The position numbers and the translations under genes are program-made. From contig DEPT01000026.1 in the NCBI GenBank assembly GCA_002358905.1, forward strand, positions 1 through 39,198: a stretch of DNA of 39,198 nucleotides, given 5' to 3'. This document shows positions 8,476-15,898 of this stretch, one piece after another. The stretch comes from Akkermansiaceae bacterium UBA3385 (GTDB lineage: Bacteria; Verrucomicrobiota; Verrucomicrobiia; Verrucomicrobiales; Akkermansiaceae). The notes beneath the pieces are model-generated. The model was not told the DNA's origin, searched no databases, and saw only the letters and a list, made by a program, of their open reading frames with translations. Position 1 is the stretch's first letter. Each line of letters starts with the position of its first letter.

Positions 8476-9000
8476 ATGAAGAACTTATCCACTCTGCTGA
8501 CACTGCTTGCCATTCCGGCCCTGCAGGCCTCCCCCATGCCTGAAAATGCACAGGTCCTTGCATCCAACAGCTTTGAGGCCGCCTACCTGGGGCTCATGGA
8601 GCTGCCCTGCCGCGGCATGACCGCCGATTGTCCCGACAAGTGCGGACACGCTACGAAAGTTGCCCGCTTCCGCGTACTCAGAAATGTGGACTACTGCCAG
8701 AATTCCGAATACGGCGATGAAAAGGTGGTACCGGGTTCCATCATCATGGTGGATGTGAAGAAGCCCACACCCGGCCAGGATGACGCAGCCATTTTCGAGC
8801 TGATTGACAAGCTTGAGCTTGGCTCCAAGGTTCTCATGACCCAGAATCATTGCTACGGAGAAATCGGCGATTTAGTGGCACCCTTCCGCCCGGTCACCAA
8901 GATGGAAATCATCCCCGGCGCCAAGGTAGAAATCCCCGCCACGGAAGCGCCAGCTGGTGATTACTCCGCATGCCCCATTCAGCCCCGCATGATGCGCTGA
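8476..9000 (+). CDS. hypothetical secreted Cys-containing protein
   Basis: The 174-residue product has a signal peptide ('LSTLLTLLAIPALQAS') and six Cys in the mature part. Three are clustered near the N-terminus ('PCRGMTADCPDKCGH'), followed by single ones in 'DYCQN', 'QNHCYG' and 'SACP'. I do not recognise a family. The start is the ATG at 8476, which places the signal sequence at the N-terminus and lies 22 nt after the thioredoxin-like gene. Proximity suggests that its disulfides could be handled by that neighbour. A terminator follows at 9025. Confidence 0.7.
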   Translation: MKNLSTLLTLLAIPALQASPMPENAQVLASNSFEAAYLGLMELPCRGMTADCPDKCGHATKVARFRVLRNVDYCQNSEYGDEKVVPGSIIMVDVKKPTPGQDDAAIFELIDKLELGSKVLMTQNHCYGEIGDLVAPFRPVTKMEIIPGAKVEIPATEAPAGDYSACPIQPRMMR

Positions 9001-9024
9001 TTTCAGGCAAGACTTCCACCCATG

Positions 9025-9053
9025 GCAGCCCTGCTCCGGCAGGACTGCTTTTT
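9025..9053 (+). terminator. rho-independent terminator
   Basis: Stem 9025-9033 with 9040-9048, one internal mismatch and a 6-nt loop, followed by five T. It ends the three-gene secreted cluster. Confidence 0.7.
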
Positions 9054-9064
9054 ACCACTGGATA

Positions 9065-9529
9065 ATGAAAATTTTTCTTCTCCCCATATTCCTGTTGTTA
9101 CCGGCCTGCATACACCAGCGCGTGGATATGCGTATTGACGCCCGGGATATAAAACAGGCCAGTAATTTGACCGGTCTCTTACAAATGGTGACAGAGGGAG
9201 TACAGGAGGCCGACATCTCCGGCATTCTCGAAACGCAGCATACAGATATCCCCTTTACCCTGAGTATTACCAGCAAAGGAAACGGAATACTGAGTCTGCC
9301 AGGTTTAGAAATTCAGTGCTTCGATGCGCATGACAACGGCAGTCTCTACCCGCCGCCCCACTGGGCAGCCATCCGGACGATGGATATGAATGCAGATGAT
9401 TTCCTCGACCTGGCCGTGGACTACACCATACTGCACACCGGAGAAAAAGAAGGAGATACCCCCCACACCACCCGGAGCCATGAGGAATACCTCTATTGCC
9501 CGGAGGACTCTGTTTTCAAGCCCAGATAA
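9065..9529 (+). CDS. hypothetical lipoprotein
   Basis: The 154-residue product starts with a lipoprotein signal, 'FLLLPACI', with the lipobox Cys at residue 15. The mature part contains 'MDMNADDFLDLAVDY' at about 108-122, an acidic Dx(N/D)xDD loop like those of FG-GAP or dockerin calcium sites. The function is unknown. The gene is convergent with the membrane protein at 9536 and the two stops are only 6 nt apart. A GATAAT overlaps the ATG, too close to be its promoter. Confidence 0.65.
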   Translation: MKIFLLPIFLLLPACIHQRVDMRIDARDIKQASNLTGLLQMVTEGVQEADISGILETQHTDIPFTLSITSKGNGILSLPGLEIQCFDAHDNGSLYPPPHWAAIRTMDMNADDFLDLAVDYTILHTGEKEGDTPHTTRSHEEYLYCPEDSVFKPR

Positions 9530-9535
9530 GCAGCA

Positions 9536-10054
9536 TCACTCCTGCACCAGCTCCAGCTGGGGCAACTGCTGGAGAATCTCCGCAGCAATCTGTTCCACCT
9601 GCGGGCGCAGCCTCGCATCAAACTGAAGCAGGCGTTGTGTATACCCATGGGCATCCGTAAGCTGCAACTCCAGCATTTCGGTAACATTAGGGCCGTCTCC
9701 ATCGCCAGGGCTTGTAACATAGGCAGTTTTGAGAATAAGCCGGCTTCTGCGCCCTATCTGCACACGCTTGATGCGCCGGAAGCCCCAGACTTCCCAGTGA
9801 ATTTCCACCACATCATCCTGCAGCAGAAGGTTCTTCCGTCCCCACAGAACAAAAAGAGTTACCCCGGTACTGCCCAAGGCTGGCACCACCGCCATGGCTA
9901 CAATGAGCCACTTCCACAAAGGCTCCTCGCATTCTCCCAGCAGAGCGCCGACCAGAAAAGCCAGCAGTCCCACACTCAGCACCACCATCAGAACCTTCGA
10001 AAAAGCCCCGATTGGCTGCCGGAGGTCGATACTTGTCTGACCGTTGTTACTCAT
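9536..10054 (-). CDS. hypothetical membrane protein with PH-like C-terminal domain
   Basis: The 172-residue product has two membrane segments, at about 18-39 and 48-72. A cytoplasmic beta-rich domain at about 75-145 ('LLLQDDVVEIHWEVWGFRRIKRVQIG') resembles bacterial PH domains, and a short helix ends the protein. The call rests on the pattern of alternating strands and is modest. ATG 10054 is preferred over the TTG at 10078 because a promoter (TTGCCA, 17 nt, TATGTT) lies 14 nt upstream of it. Divergent from the lipoprotein gene at 10151. Confidence 0.6.
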   Translation of the reverse strand: MSNNGQTSIDLRQPIGAFSKVLMVVLSVGLLAFLVGALLGECEEPLWKWLIVAMAVVPALGSTGVTLFVLWGRKNLLLQDDVVEIHWEVWGFRRIKRVQIGRRSRLILKTAYVTSPGDGDGPNVTEMLELQLTDAHGYTQRLLQFDARLRPQVEQIAAEILQQLPQLELVQE

Positions 10055-10068
10055 AATCTGCACGCAGA

Positions 10069-10097
10069 AACATATCAAACATTTGCCAAAATGGCAA
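10069..10097 (-). promoter_or_regulatory. promoter of the PH-like membrane-protein gene
   Basis: Read on the minus strand: TTGCCA (10097-10092), a 17-nt spacer, and TATGTT (10074-10069), ending 14 nt before the ATG at 10054. Confidence 0.5.
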
Positions 10098-10113
10098 GAG
10101 TTATCCTGACCGA

Positions 10114-10141
10114 TTGACTCTCGTTGTTTTCATGATACAAT
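10114..10141 (+). promoter_or_regulatory. promoter of the lipoprotein gene at 10151
   Basis: TTGACT at 10114-10119, a 16-nt spacer, and TACAAT at 10136-10141, ending 9 nt before the ATG. Confidence 0.65.
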
Positions 10142-10150
10142 ATCACCGCC

Positions 10151-10786
10151 ATGTTCCAGAAGATTTTTCTCTCTCTTGTCGCCCTCTGCTGCCTGTGCAG
10201 TTGCGTCACCTTCAATACAGGTGCCAAGCTCGACAGCATCGGCAAGGCGGTGCCAATGCAGGGGAATCTCGATGAACCTCAGTTTTACCTACTCGACGGC
10301 GTTCCTTACCGCGAAGTCATGATTGAATATAAGCAGCTTAATCCGAAAACCATGGGATTTATCATGCTGCTTCATGTCTACACACGCAACCCGGAAAGCC
10401 AAGTTTCTGATGATACGGAAGTCCCCGGAGCAGAACTGTACCTCGTCCGTCTGGATGCCAACAGGGCAGATTTGCCCGCCTTCATCAAGGCTGTGGATTT
10501 CGAATACACGCGAGCTAAGCGCGTAGAAATCGATGAAGTTCCCAGAGCCGGCATTCCGAGCGAATACTTCATCAAGCCGCGGGACTGGCTCACGCTGATG
10601 CCCTCGCTTTACCAAGGCTCTACCGCATTTCGGGAGTTGCCCACCATCCGCACCACGGGCAACAAACTCCGTCTGCCGCTTGCCGTGGCGCTGAGCTATG
10701 GAGTTGATTTACCTCTCACGGCCGCCAGCTATGCCGTCGGTTCGGTTGTCTACGCCCTCTTTATTTATCCATTCCTGGATATGTAA
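10151..10786 (+). CDS. hypothetical lipoprotein
   Basis: The 211-residue protein begins with a lipoprotein signal ('FLSLVALCCLCSCVTF', lipidated Cys probably residue 18, with other Cys just before it). The mature part is mixed alpha/beta without a recognised motif. The C-terminus is hydrophobic ('GVDLPLTAASYAVGSVVYALFIYPFLDM') and resembles the tail of YceK-like lipoproteins, which also end in a membrane-seeking 'PlsavaDtvxxPxxl' type segment. That resemblance is weak. It has its own promoter. Confidence 0.65.
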   Translation: MFQKIFLSLVALCCLCSCVTFNTGAKLDSIGKAVPMQGNLDEPQFYLLDGVPYREVMIEYKQLNPKTMGFIMLLHVYTRNPESQVSDDTEVPGAELYLVRLDANRADLPAFIKAVDFEYTRAKRVEIDEVPRAGIPSEYFIKPRDWLTLMPSLYQGSTAFRELPTIRTTGNKLRLPLAVALSYGVDLPLTAASYAVGSVVYALFIYPFLDM

Positions 10787-10838
10787 AAGAGGGACTGAAG
10801 TCCCCCCGCTCCGAATCCCGATTCCACCACCCGCCCTC

Positions 10839-10870
10839 CAATAGTCAATCGTCAATAGTCAATCGTCAAT
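10839..10870 (+). repeat. heptamer repeat (GTCAATN), left flank of the ABC operon
   Basis: Four and a half copies of a 7-bp unit (CAATAGT/CAATCGT). It matches the reverse complement of 13510-13541 at 27 of 32 positions. The two copies therefore form inverted repeats around the ABC transporter operon. Read on the minus strand, the unit contains repeated TTGAC, like a -35 box. Confidence 0.8.
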
Positions 10871-10890
10871 CCCATTGTCGCACTTGCAGC

Positions 10891-10919
10891 TTGACCGCGG
10901 GCGGGGATTCTGGTACTCT
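10891..10919 (+). promoter_or_regulatory. promoter of the ABC importer operon
   Basis: TTGACC at 10891-10896, a 17-nt spacer, and TACTCT at 10914-10919, ending 7 nt before the ATG at 10927. Confidence 0.6.
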
Positions 10920-10926
10920 GTGACGA

Positions 10927-11907
10927 ATGCTCAAAAAACTGCTCAGTTGCCTGATTCTGGCCTGTGCCCTGCTTCTTGTGGCGGGGTGCAATCAGGAGAA
11001 CCCGGACAGCAAGGTCATCCGCATAGGCGGGTTTCCGAACGTGACTCATGTGCAGGCACTCGTAGCACGCAACATGAGCCGCCACGGCGAGGGCTGGTTC
11101 GAGCGCTACCTGCCCGGGTATTCCATTGAATGGTACACCTACAACGCCGGTCCCACAGCCATGGAGGCCCTGTTCGGCCGCACCGCAGATCTCACCTATG
11201 TAGGCCCCAGCCCCGCGCTGAATGCCTACGCTGTATCCGCCGGACGCGAGGTGCGAATCCTGGCGGGAGCCGTGAATGGCGGTGCAGCGCTCATGGTAGC
11301 ACCCGGCAGCAGTATCAACACCCCCGCTGATTTCAAGGGACGCAGCATCGCCACGCCGCAGCTGGGCAACACGCAGGATGTTTCCTGCCGCGCCTGGCTG
11401 GCCCGCAATGGTCTGAGCTGCACGCTGGAGGGCGCGGGCGACTGCCGCGTGGCACCCACCCCGAACTCCATGCAGCTGCAGCTCATGAAGCAGGGCGAAA
11501 TTGACGCCAGCTGGACGGTGGAGCCCTGGGTTTCCCGCCTGGAGAGCATGGCCGGCGCCCGCATTCTGGTGCAGGAGCCGGATGTGGTCACCACCGTGCT
11601 GGTTGGCCGCGAGGGCTGGCTGAAGCACCACCCGCAGGAGGCCGCCACCATCATCCGCGCCCACAAGGAACTGACCCAGTGGATTATCGACAACCCCGAG
11701 GAAGCGCAGGCACGCGTGGTGGAAGAACTTACCCTGCTGACCCAGGCTCCCATGGAGCCCGAGCTGGTGCGCAGCGCCTGGAAGCGCCTGAAACTGACCA
11801 CAGATATTGACCTGCCGGGGCTGAAGCAATTTGTGCAGGATGCGCAGAAAGCCGACCTGCTGGACCGCGTGCCGCCGCTGGATGGAATGATTTACAAGCA
11901 AGACTGA
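10927..11907 (+). CDS. ABC transporter substrate-binding lipoprotein (SsuA/TauA/NMT1-like)
   Basis: The 326-residue lipoprotein has its lipobox 'LVAGC' with Cys at 21. The mature part is a periplasmic-binding fold of the NMT1/SsuA type: 'IRIGGFPNVTHVQALVAR' at the first strand, 'GPTAMEALFGRTADLTYVGPSPALNAY' at about 75-100, and 'ADFKGRSIATPQLGNTQDV' at about 133-152. Relatives bind sulfonates, taurine, nitrate or thiamine precursors; the ligand here cannot be read. It heads an importer operon with ATPase and permease. Its stop overlaps the ATPase start by one base (TGATG). Confidence 0.85.
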   Translation: MLKKLLSCLILACALLLVAGCNQENPDSKVIRIGGFPNVTHVQALVARNMSRHGEGWFERYLPGYSIEWYTYNAGPTAMEALFGRTADLTYVGPSPALNAYAVSAGREVRILAGAVNGGAALMVAPGSSINTPADFKGRSIATPQLGNTQDVSCRAWLARNGLSCTLEGAGDCRVAPTPNSMQLQLMKQGEIDASWTVEPWVSRLESMAGARILVQEPDVVTTVLVGREGWLKHHPQEAATIIRAHKELTQWIIDNPEEAQARVVEELTLLTQAPMEPELVRSAWKRLKLTTDIDLPGLKQFVQDAQKADLLDRVPPLDGMIYKQD

Positions 11908-12716
11908 TGACACAGGAGAAATTACACGAGGAAATACACCACTTCCCCACAGCCAAGCTCAGCATTGAGCATGTGTGCAAGGATTTCGTGACCAAGCGAG
12001 GCACCGTTCGCGCGCTGGACGATGTATCGCTCACCATCAACGAGGGCGAGTTTGTCTGCTTTGTGGGGCCCAGTGGATGCGGCAAATCCACCTTGCTCAA
12101 CATCATAGCCGGGCTGGATAAGCCGGACAGCGGCATGGCGCTCATCGATGGCACACCCATCACCGGCCCTGGGCGCGACCGCATGGTCATGTTCCAGGAG
12201 CACGCTCTCTTCCCCTGGCTGGATGTCATCGGCAATGTAATGTTCGGGCTGAAACAGAAGCCGAACCTGACCAACAAAGAACGTCTGGAAGTAGCCAAAT
12301 ACTACCTGTATCTGGTAAAGATGGACCGCTTTGCGCACGCCAACATTCACGAACTGAGCGGCGGCATGCGCCAGCGCGTGGCGCTGGCTCGTTCTCTGGC
12401 GCCGAACCCCAAGATTCTGCTCATGGATGAGCCCTTCTCCGCGTTGGATGCCATGACCCGTGAACAGCTCTATGGTGATATTCAGGATGTATGGGAGAAA
12501 CGCCGCAAGACCATTGTCTTTGTGACCCACAACGTGCGCGAGGCTGTATGCCTTGGCAGCCGCGTCATCCTGTTCTCGCCGCATCCCGGCCGCGTGCGCG
12601 AGGAGTTCCCCGTGTACCTCGCCCGCCCGCGCAATATCAACAACCACGACCTGGCCGACATTTCGCAGAGCATCACCTCCGCGCTCAAGGGCTACACCGC
12701 CAACGAATCTGATTAA
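11907..12716 (+). CDS. ABC transporter ATP-binding protein (SsuB/TauB/NrtD-like)
   Basis: A 269-residue ATPase with all nucleotide-binding motifs: Walker A 'GPSGCGKST' at 54-62, the Q-loop in 'VMFQEHALFPWLDV', the signature 'LSGGMRQR', Walker B 'ILLMDEPFSALD', and the switch His in 'IVFVTHNVREA'. The sequence around the Q-loop and the C-terminal 'SRVILFSPHPGRVREEF' are typical of the sulfonate/taurine/nitrate importer subfamily. It energises the permease encoded 6 nt downstream. Translation is probably coupled to the binding-protein gene through the one-base overlap. Confidence 0.9.
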   Translation: MTQEKLHEEIHHFPTAKLSIEHVCKDFVTKRGTVRALDDVSLTINEGEFVCFVGPSGCGKSTLLNIIAGLDKPDSGMALIDGTPITGPGRDRMVMFQEHALFPWLDVIGNVMFGLKQKPNLTNKERLEVAKYYLYLVKMDRFAHANIHELSGGMRQRVALARSLAPNPKILLMDEPFSALDAMTREQLYGDIQDVWEKRRKTIVFVTHNVREAVCLGSRVILFSPHPGRVREEFPVYLARPRNINNHDLADISQSITSALKGYTANESD

Positions 12717-12722
12717 ACCGCC

Positions 12723-13514
12723 ATGAAACGCGTTATCATCACCGTCCTCTTCTTCCTGCTGCTCATTCTGGTGTGGGCCGCGCTTACGGGCGATCTTGCC
12801 GCATTCGGGCTGGATATCAGCCTGTGGTCTCCCTATGTACTTCCCCCACCCAGCACAGTGGGACATTACCTGTGGGATAACACCGTGAACGGAAAAATCC
12901 CGCTGTCCATGCTCATCACCCTGCGGCGTCTGCTCATCGGCTATATCATCGGCCTTATTCTGGGTGTGCCGCTGGGTATGCTGGCTGCTCGTTTTCGCAG
13001 CGTGAATGATACCCTGGGCATGCTGGCCCTGGGTTTGCAGGCTCTGCCCAGCGTGTGCTGGGTGCCGCTGGCCTGCATCTGGTTCGGGCAAACGGAATCA
13101 GCCCTTCTCTTCGTGGTCATCATGGGCACGCTGTGGAGTGTGCTGCTCTCCACCCAGAACGGCATGAAGAACGTGCCGCCCATCTATGCCCGCGCCGCCC
13201 GCACCATGGGTTCCAGCCCGCTGCATACCCTGGTATTTGTGACACTGCCCGCCTCTGCCCCCTTTGTGGTGAGCGGCATGAAGCAGGGCTGGGCCTTTGC
13301 CTGGCGTTCCCTCATGGCGGCGGAAATCTATGTTTCTGTGGTATCGGGCTTCGGTATCGGCCAGTATCTGCACTATGGCCGCGAGCTGCAGCGCATGTAC
13401 CAGGTCATCGGCATTATGTTTATCATCATTGCCGTGGGTCTGCTGGCGGATAAGATTCTCTTCTCGCCCGTGGAAGCCTGGCTGCATCGCCGCTGGGGAA
13501 CGAATAAGGATTGA
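12723..13514 (+). CDS. ABC transporter permease (SsuC/TauC-like)
   Basis: The 263-residue inner-membrane protein has about six membrane segments. The EAA loop that contacts the ATPase is visible as 'YARAARTMGSSPLHTLVFVTLPASAPFVVSG'-like sequence at about 156-185. It also has the typical 'LRRLLIGYIIGLILGVPLGM' second helix and the 'GWAFAWRSLMAAEI' segment seen in SsuC, TauC and NrtB. It completes a three-gene importer. The last codons and stop lie within the right-hand heptamer repeat at 13510-13541. Confidence 0.9.
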   Translation: MKRVIITVLFFLLLILVWAALTGDLAAFGLDISLWSPYVLPPPSTVGHYLWDNTVNGKIPLSMLITLRRLLIGYIIGLILGVPLGMLAARFRSVNDTLGMLALGLQALPSVCWVPLACIWFGQTESALLFVVIMGTLWSVLLSTQNGMKNVPPIYARAARTMGSSPLHTLVFVTLPASAPFVVSGMKQGWAFAWRSLMAAEIYVSVVSGFGIGQYLHYGRELQRMYQVIGIMFIIIAVGLLADKILFSPVEAWLHRRWGTNKD

Positions 13515-13541
13515 CAATTGACGAGTGACTAATGACTATTG
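13510..13541 (-). repeat. heptamer repeat, right flank of the ABC operon (inverted)
   Basis: Degenerate copies of nATTGAC heptamers, the inverted partner of 10839-10870 (27 of 32 match). It contains the permease stop codon and supplies the -35 box of the following gene. Confidence 0.75.
13511..13539 (+). promoter_or_regulatory. promoter of the GlcD-type oxidase gene
   Basis: TTGACA at 13511-13516, a 17-nt spacer, and GACTAT at 13534-13539, ending 7 nt before the ATG at 13547. The -35 box overlaps the permease stop codon and lies inside the heptamer repeat. Confidence 0.5.
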
Positions 13542-13546
13542 AGGCC

Positions 13547-14926
13547 ATGATTCCGGAGTGGATTGAAGAACTAAAACTTCTGCTGGGTGACTGTGTGCGG
13601 ACGGATGAGGAATGCCTCCGCGCCCACGCGGGGGACAAATGGCACGCCGAAGCGCTACCGCAGGCTGTGGTGCTGGCTACCTCTACCGAGCAGGTGTCGG
13701 CAGTCCTGCGTTTTGCATATGAAAGGGGCATTCCCGTGACCCCGCGTGGTGCGGGCGTGGGCTATGTGGGCGGCTGCGTGCCTGTGCAGGGCGGCATTGT
13801 TGTCTCCGTGGCGCGCATGACCCGCATTCTGGAGGTAAACCCCGGGGATGGAGTGGCCGTGGCAGAAGCCGGAGTGCTCACCGCAGATTTACAGGCCGCC
13901 TGTGCCGAAGTGGGCTGGTTCTACCCGCCCGACCCCGCCTCCCGCAAGGAATCCAGCATCGGCGGCAATATCGCCACGAATGCCGGCGGCCCGCGCTGCC
14001 TGAAATACGGCGTGACCCGCGCGTATGTGCTGGGGCTCACCGTTGTGCTGGCAGATGGACGCATTCTGCGCTGCGGTGGCCGCACGCACAAGAATAAGCA
14101 GGGCTTTGACCTGGTGGGGCTCTTCTGCGGCAGTGAAGGCATGCTCGGCATTGTGACCGAAGCCACGCTGCGCATTATTCCCGCGCCCCCGGCCCGCGCC
14201 GCGCTGCACGCCAGTTTCCCGCAGTTTGCCCTGGCCGCAGCCGCTGTGCAGAACACCCTGCAGGGCGGCCACCTGCCCTGCGCCATCGAAATCACGGATG
14301 CCTTCACCCTGGCCGCCGCCCGCAATCACCTGGGCCCCAGCGCCCTGCCCGCCGGTGCCAAGGGGCACATCATCATCGAGATTGACGGTCAGGCAGATGC
14401 CGTGGCCACCGAGTTAGAGGCCATTGCCGGCATTCTGCGCGACACCGGAGCCACGGAAGTGGTCTATGCCCGTACCGAGGCCGAGGTGGAGGCCATATGG
14501 CAACTGCGCCGCGAGTTCTCGTACAGCCTGAAAGCCACCGGTCTCACCAAGCTGAACGAGGATATTGTGATTCCCCGTTCCCAGCTGGTGGAGCTGGTCA
14601 GCTTCTGTGAGAGCATGCAACAGGAAACCGGCATCCCCGTGGCCTGTTTCGGCCACAGTGGGGATGGCAACATCCACACAAACATCATGGTGCTCAAGGA
14701 TAACGAGGGACGCGATATCCGCGAACCGGCTGATGCCCTGGTAAACCGACTTTTCGACTGGGTGATGAGCCACGGCGGCAGCATCACCGGCGAGCACGGC
14801 ATCGGCCTGGCCAAAGCCCGCTGGTTCCCGCGCGCCATTGGTGACGTGGCCATGGATACCCACCGGGTCCTCAAAGCTGCCCTCGACCCCGCTGGTATCC
14901 TCAACCCGGGTAAGATGGGGTTATAG
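13547..14926 (+). CDS. FAD-linked oxidase, GlcD/D-lactate dehydrogenase type
   Basis: A 459-residue flavoenzyme. The FAD-binding PCMH domain occupies about 35-215 ('VTPRGAGVGYVGG', 'PPDPASRKESSIGGNIATNAGG', 'GLFCGSEGMLGIVTEATL'). The FAD-oxidase C-terminal domain carries 'FGHSGDGNIHTNI' and 'GGSITGEHGIGLAKARW', the catalytic and metal-binding His/Glu motifs of glycolate and D-lactate dehydrogenases. It oxidises a 2-hydroxy acid to a 2-oxo acid; the exact substrate is unknown. No GlcE or Fe-S GlcF partner is adjacent, so it may act alone like D-lactate dehydrogenase. ATG 13547 is preferred over ATG 13532 because the promoter -10 box lies over the latter's first codons. Confidence 0.85.
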   Translation: MIPEWIEELKLLLGDCVRTDEECLRAHAGDKWHAEALPQAVVLATSTEQVSAVLRFAYERGIPVTPRGAGVGYVGGCVPVQGGIVVSVARMTRILEVNPGDGVAVAEAGVLTADLQAACAEVGWFYPPDPASRKESSIGGNIATNAGGPRCLKYGVTRAYVLGLTVVLADGRILRCGGRTHKNKQGFDLVGLFCGSEGMLGIVTEATLRIIPAPPARAALHASFPQFALAAAAVQNTLQGGHLPCAIEITDAFTLAAARNHLGPSALPAGAKGHIIIEIDGQADAVATELEAIAGILRDTGATEVVYARTEAEVEAIWQLRREFSYSLKATGLTKLNEDIVIPRSQLVELVSFCESMQQETGIPVACFGHSGDGNIHTNIMVLKDNEGRDIREPADALVNRLFDWVMSHGGSITGEHGIGLAKARWFPRAIGDVAMDTHRVLKAALDPAGILNPGKMGL

Positions 14927-14929
14927 AGG

Positions 14930-15017
14930 TCCGCAGCGCGGATATCGTCTTGCCGCAGGCAAGATATCGTCCGGCGCAGCCGGACATCGGCCAGTCTCCG
15001 CAGGAGACTGGATATCG
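14930..15017. repeat. array of four hairpins with conserved ATCG linkers
   Basis: Four perfect hairpins in a row: 14930-14942, 14948-14964, 14970-14984 and 14991-15011, with stems of 5, 7, 6 and 9 bp. The loops are AGC, GCA, GCA and GCA. Stem sequences differ from each other but each is fully self-complementary. The four are followed by TATCG, TATCG, CATCG and ATATCG respectively. It fills the gap between the convergent GlcD gene and antitoxin gene. REP-like; it may act as a bidirectional terminator. Confidence 0.85.
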
Positions 15018-15074
15018 TTTTCCTTTATTTCCCGGGCCTATCTTTCCCCCTTTCATTGGGAAAGATTCCCCACC

Positions 15075-15464
15075 CTATGCGTATGTCAGCTCCCGGGACT
15101 TCGATTTTTTGGGAGCAGGCCGCATCACAAAGCGTTTACCGTCCTGCAGCACGACATCCAAGTTTTTACGAGTCACCTCAACATAGCGGGAAATCGATTT
15201 CAAGCTCATCTTTTCATTGGGAGTCGACTCAATTTCCGCAATACGCGGCTGACGGCAATTCAACGCAACCGCCATATCCTTTTGCGAAAGACCGGCCGAT
15301 ACTCGCATTTCCACCAGACGGTCTGCAATGGAATAGGCCCTGGCTTCATTCTCTATAGCATCCCAGTCCGTCTCTGAAATCAAATGGGGTACATGCCCCT
15401 CTTTCAAAGTCGAATGAGAGGTTCCCAATCCGGGATCGGGGTTAAGATATTCTTTATCATCCAT
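15075..15464 (-). CDS. HigA-like antitoxin with XRE-type HTH
   Basis: The 129-residue protein has a helix-turn-helix at about 45-100 ('VSAGLSQKDMAVALNCRQPRIAEIES'), which is the Cro/C1 type. The N-terminal 40 residues are probably the toxin-contacting part. The C-terminus is basic ('RPAPKKSKSR'). It follows the toxin-like gene by 7 nt. The toxin-first order is typical of HigBA modules, where HigA binds its own promoter and neutralises HigB. The pairing is inferred from order and family pattern. Confidence 0.8.
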   Translation of the reverse strand: MDDKEYLNPDPGLGTSHSTLKEGHVPHLISETDWDAIENEARAYSIADRLVEMRVSAGLSQKDMAVALNCRQPRIAEIESTPNEKMSLKSISRYVEVTRKNLDVVLQDGKRFVMRPAPKKSKSRELTYA

Positions 15465-15471
15465 AACTTCT

Positions 15472-15825
15472 TTATGATTTCAGGTTCTTGACATATTCCG
15501 AGCAGAAGCGATTATCACCCGGCTGGCTGTGCTTATCTCCTAGACAAATTAAATGCAGATTATGTTCATCTATGTGACAATACAGATATAACCGGGTTTG
15601 CGCTGCCGATGAAAGGGGTTGCTGAGTCAGGGCATGACATCCGGACGTCTCCCGATGCACAAAAGGGAACTGCACAAGCAGCAGCGGATTATCGTTCCTC
15701 TCCAGAGCATCGCGGTAACGCACCAGATTGACCAGCATCTGCTCAGTTTCCCGAGGATACTTCTTCAGCATCTTCTTCAGATCGCGGTGATACTGCGCCG
15801 CCTCTATGATGTTCCATTTGCTCAT
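15472..15825 (-). CDS. RelE/HigB-like toxin
   Basis: The 117-residue protein has the compact RelE/ParE-type pattern: an N-terminal helix pair ('AAQYHRDLKKMLKKYPRETEQML'-type segment) and C-terminal strands 'QTRLYLYCHIDEHNLHLICLGDK', where an Arg/His pair is expected in mRNA-cleaving members. The 'LICLGDKHSQPGDNRF' end is common in HigB-like toxins encoded before an XRE antitoxin. ATG 15825 is chosen over an upstream in-frame start at 15855 because TAGAAT ends 11 nt before it. Activity is not proven. Confidence 0.75.
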   Translation of the reverse strand: MSKWNIIEAAQYHRDLKKMLKKYPRETEQMLVNLVRYRDALERNDNPLLLVQFPFVHRETSGCHALTQQPLSSAAQTRLYLYCHIDEHNLHLICLGDKHSQPGDNRFCSEYVKNLKS

Positions 15826-15836
15826 CCGGCAAGGGT

Positions 15837-15865
15837 ATTCTAGCAAATCAGCCACCTGACGGCAA
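15837..15865 (-). promoter_or_regulatory. promoter of the toxin-antitoxin pair
   Basis: Minus strand: TTGCCG (15865-15860), a 17-nt spacer, and TAGAAT (15842-15837), ending 11 nt before the ATG at 15825. Confidence 0.65.
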
Positions 15866-15898
15866 GACTATAATATAAGTTTTTTCTTATATTTCATT

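Noticed and set aside
10852..13091. Long antisense frames under the ABC transporter genes
   Set aside because: Shadows of the importer genes; no signal, motif or promoter supports them.
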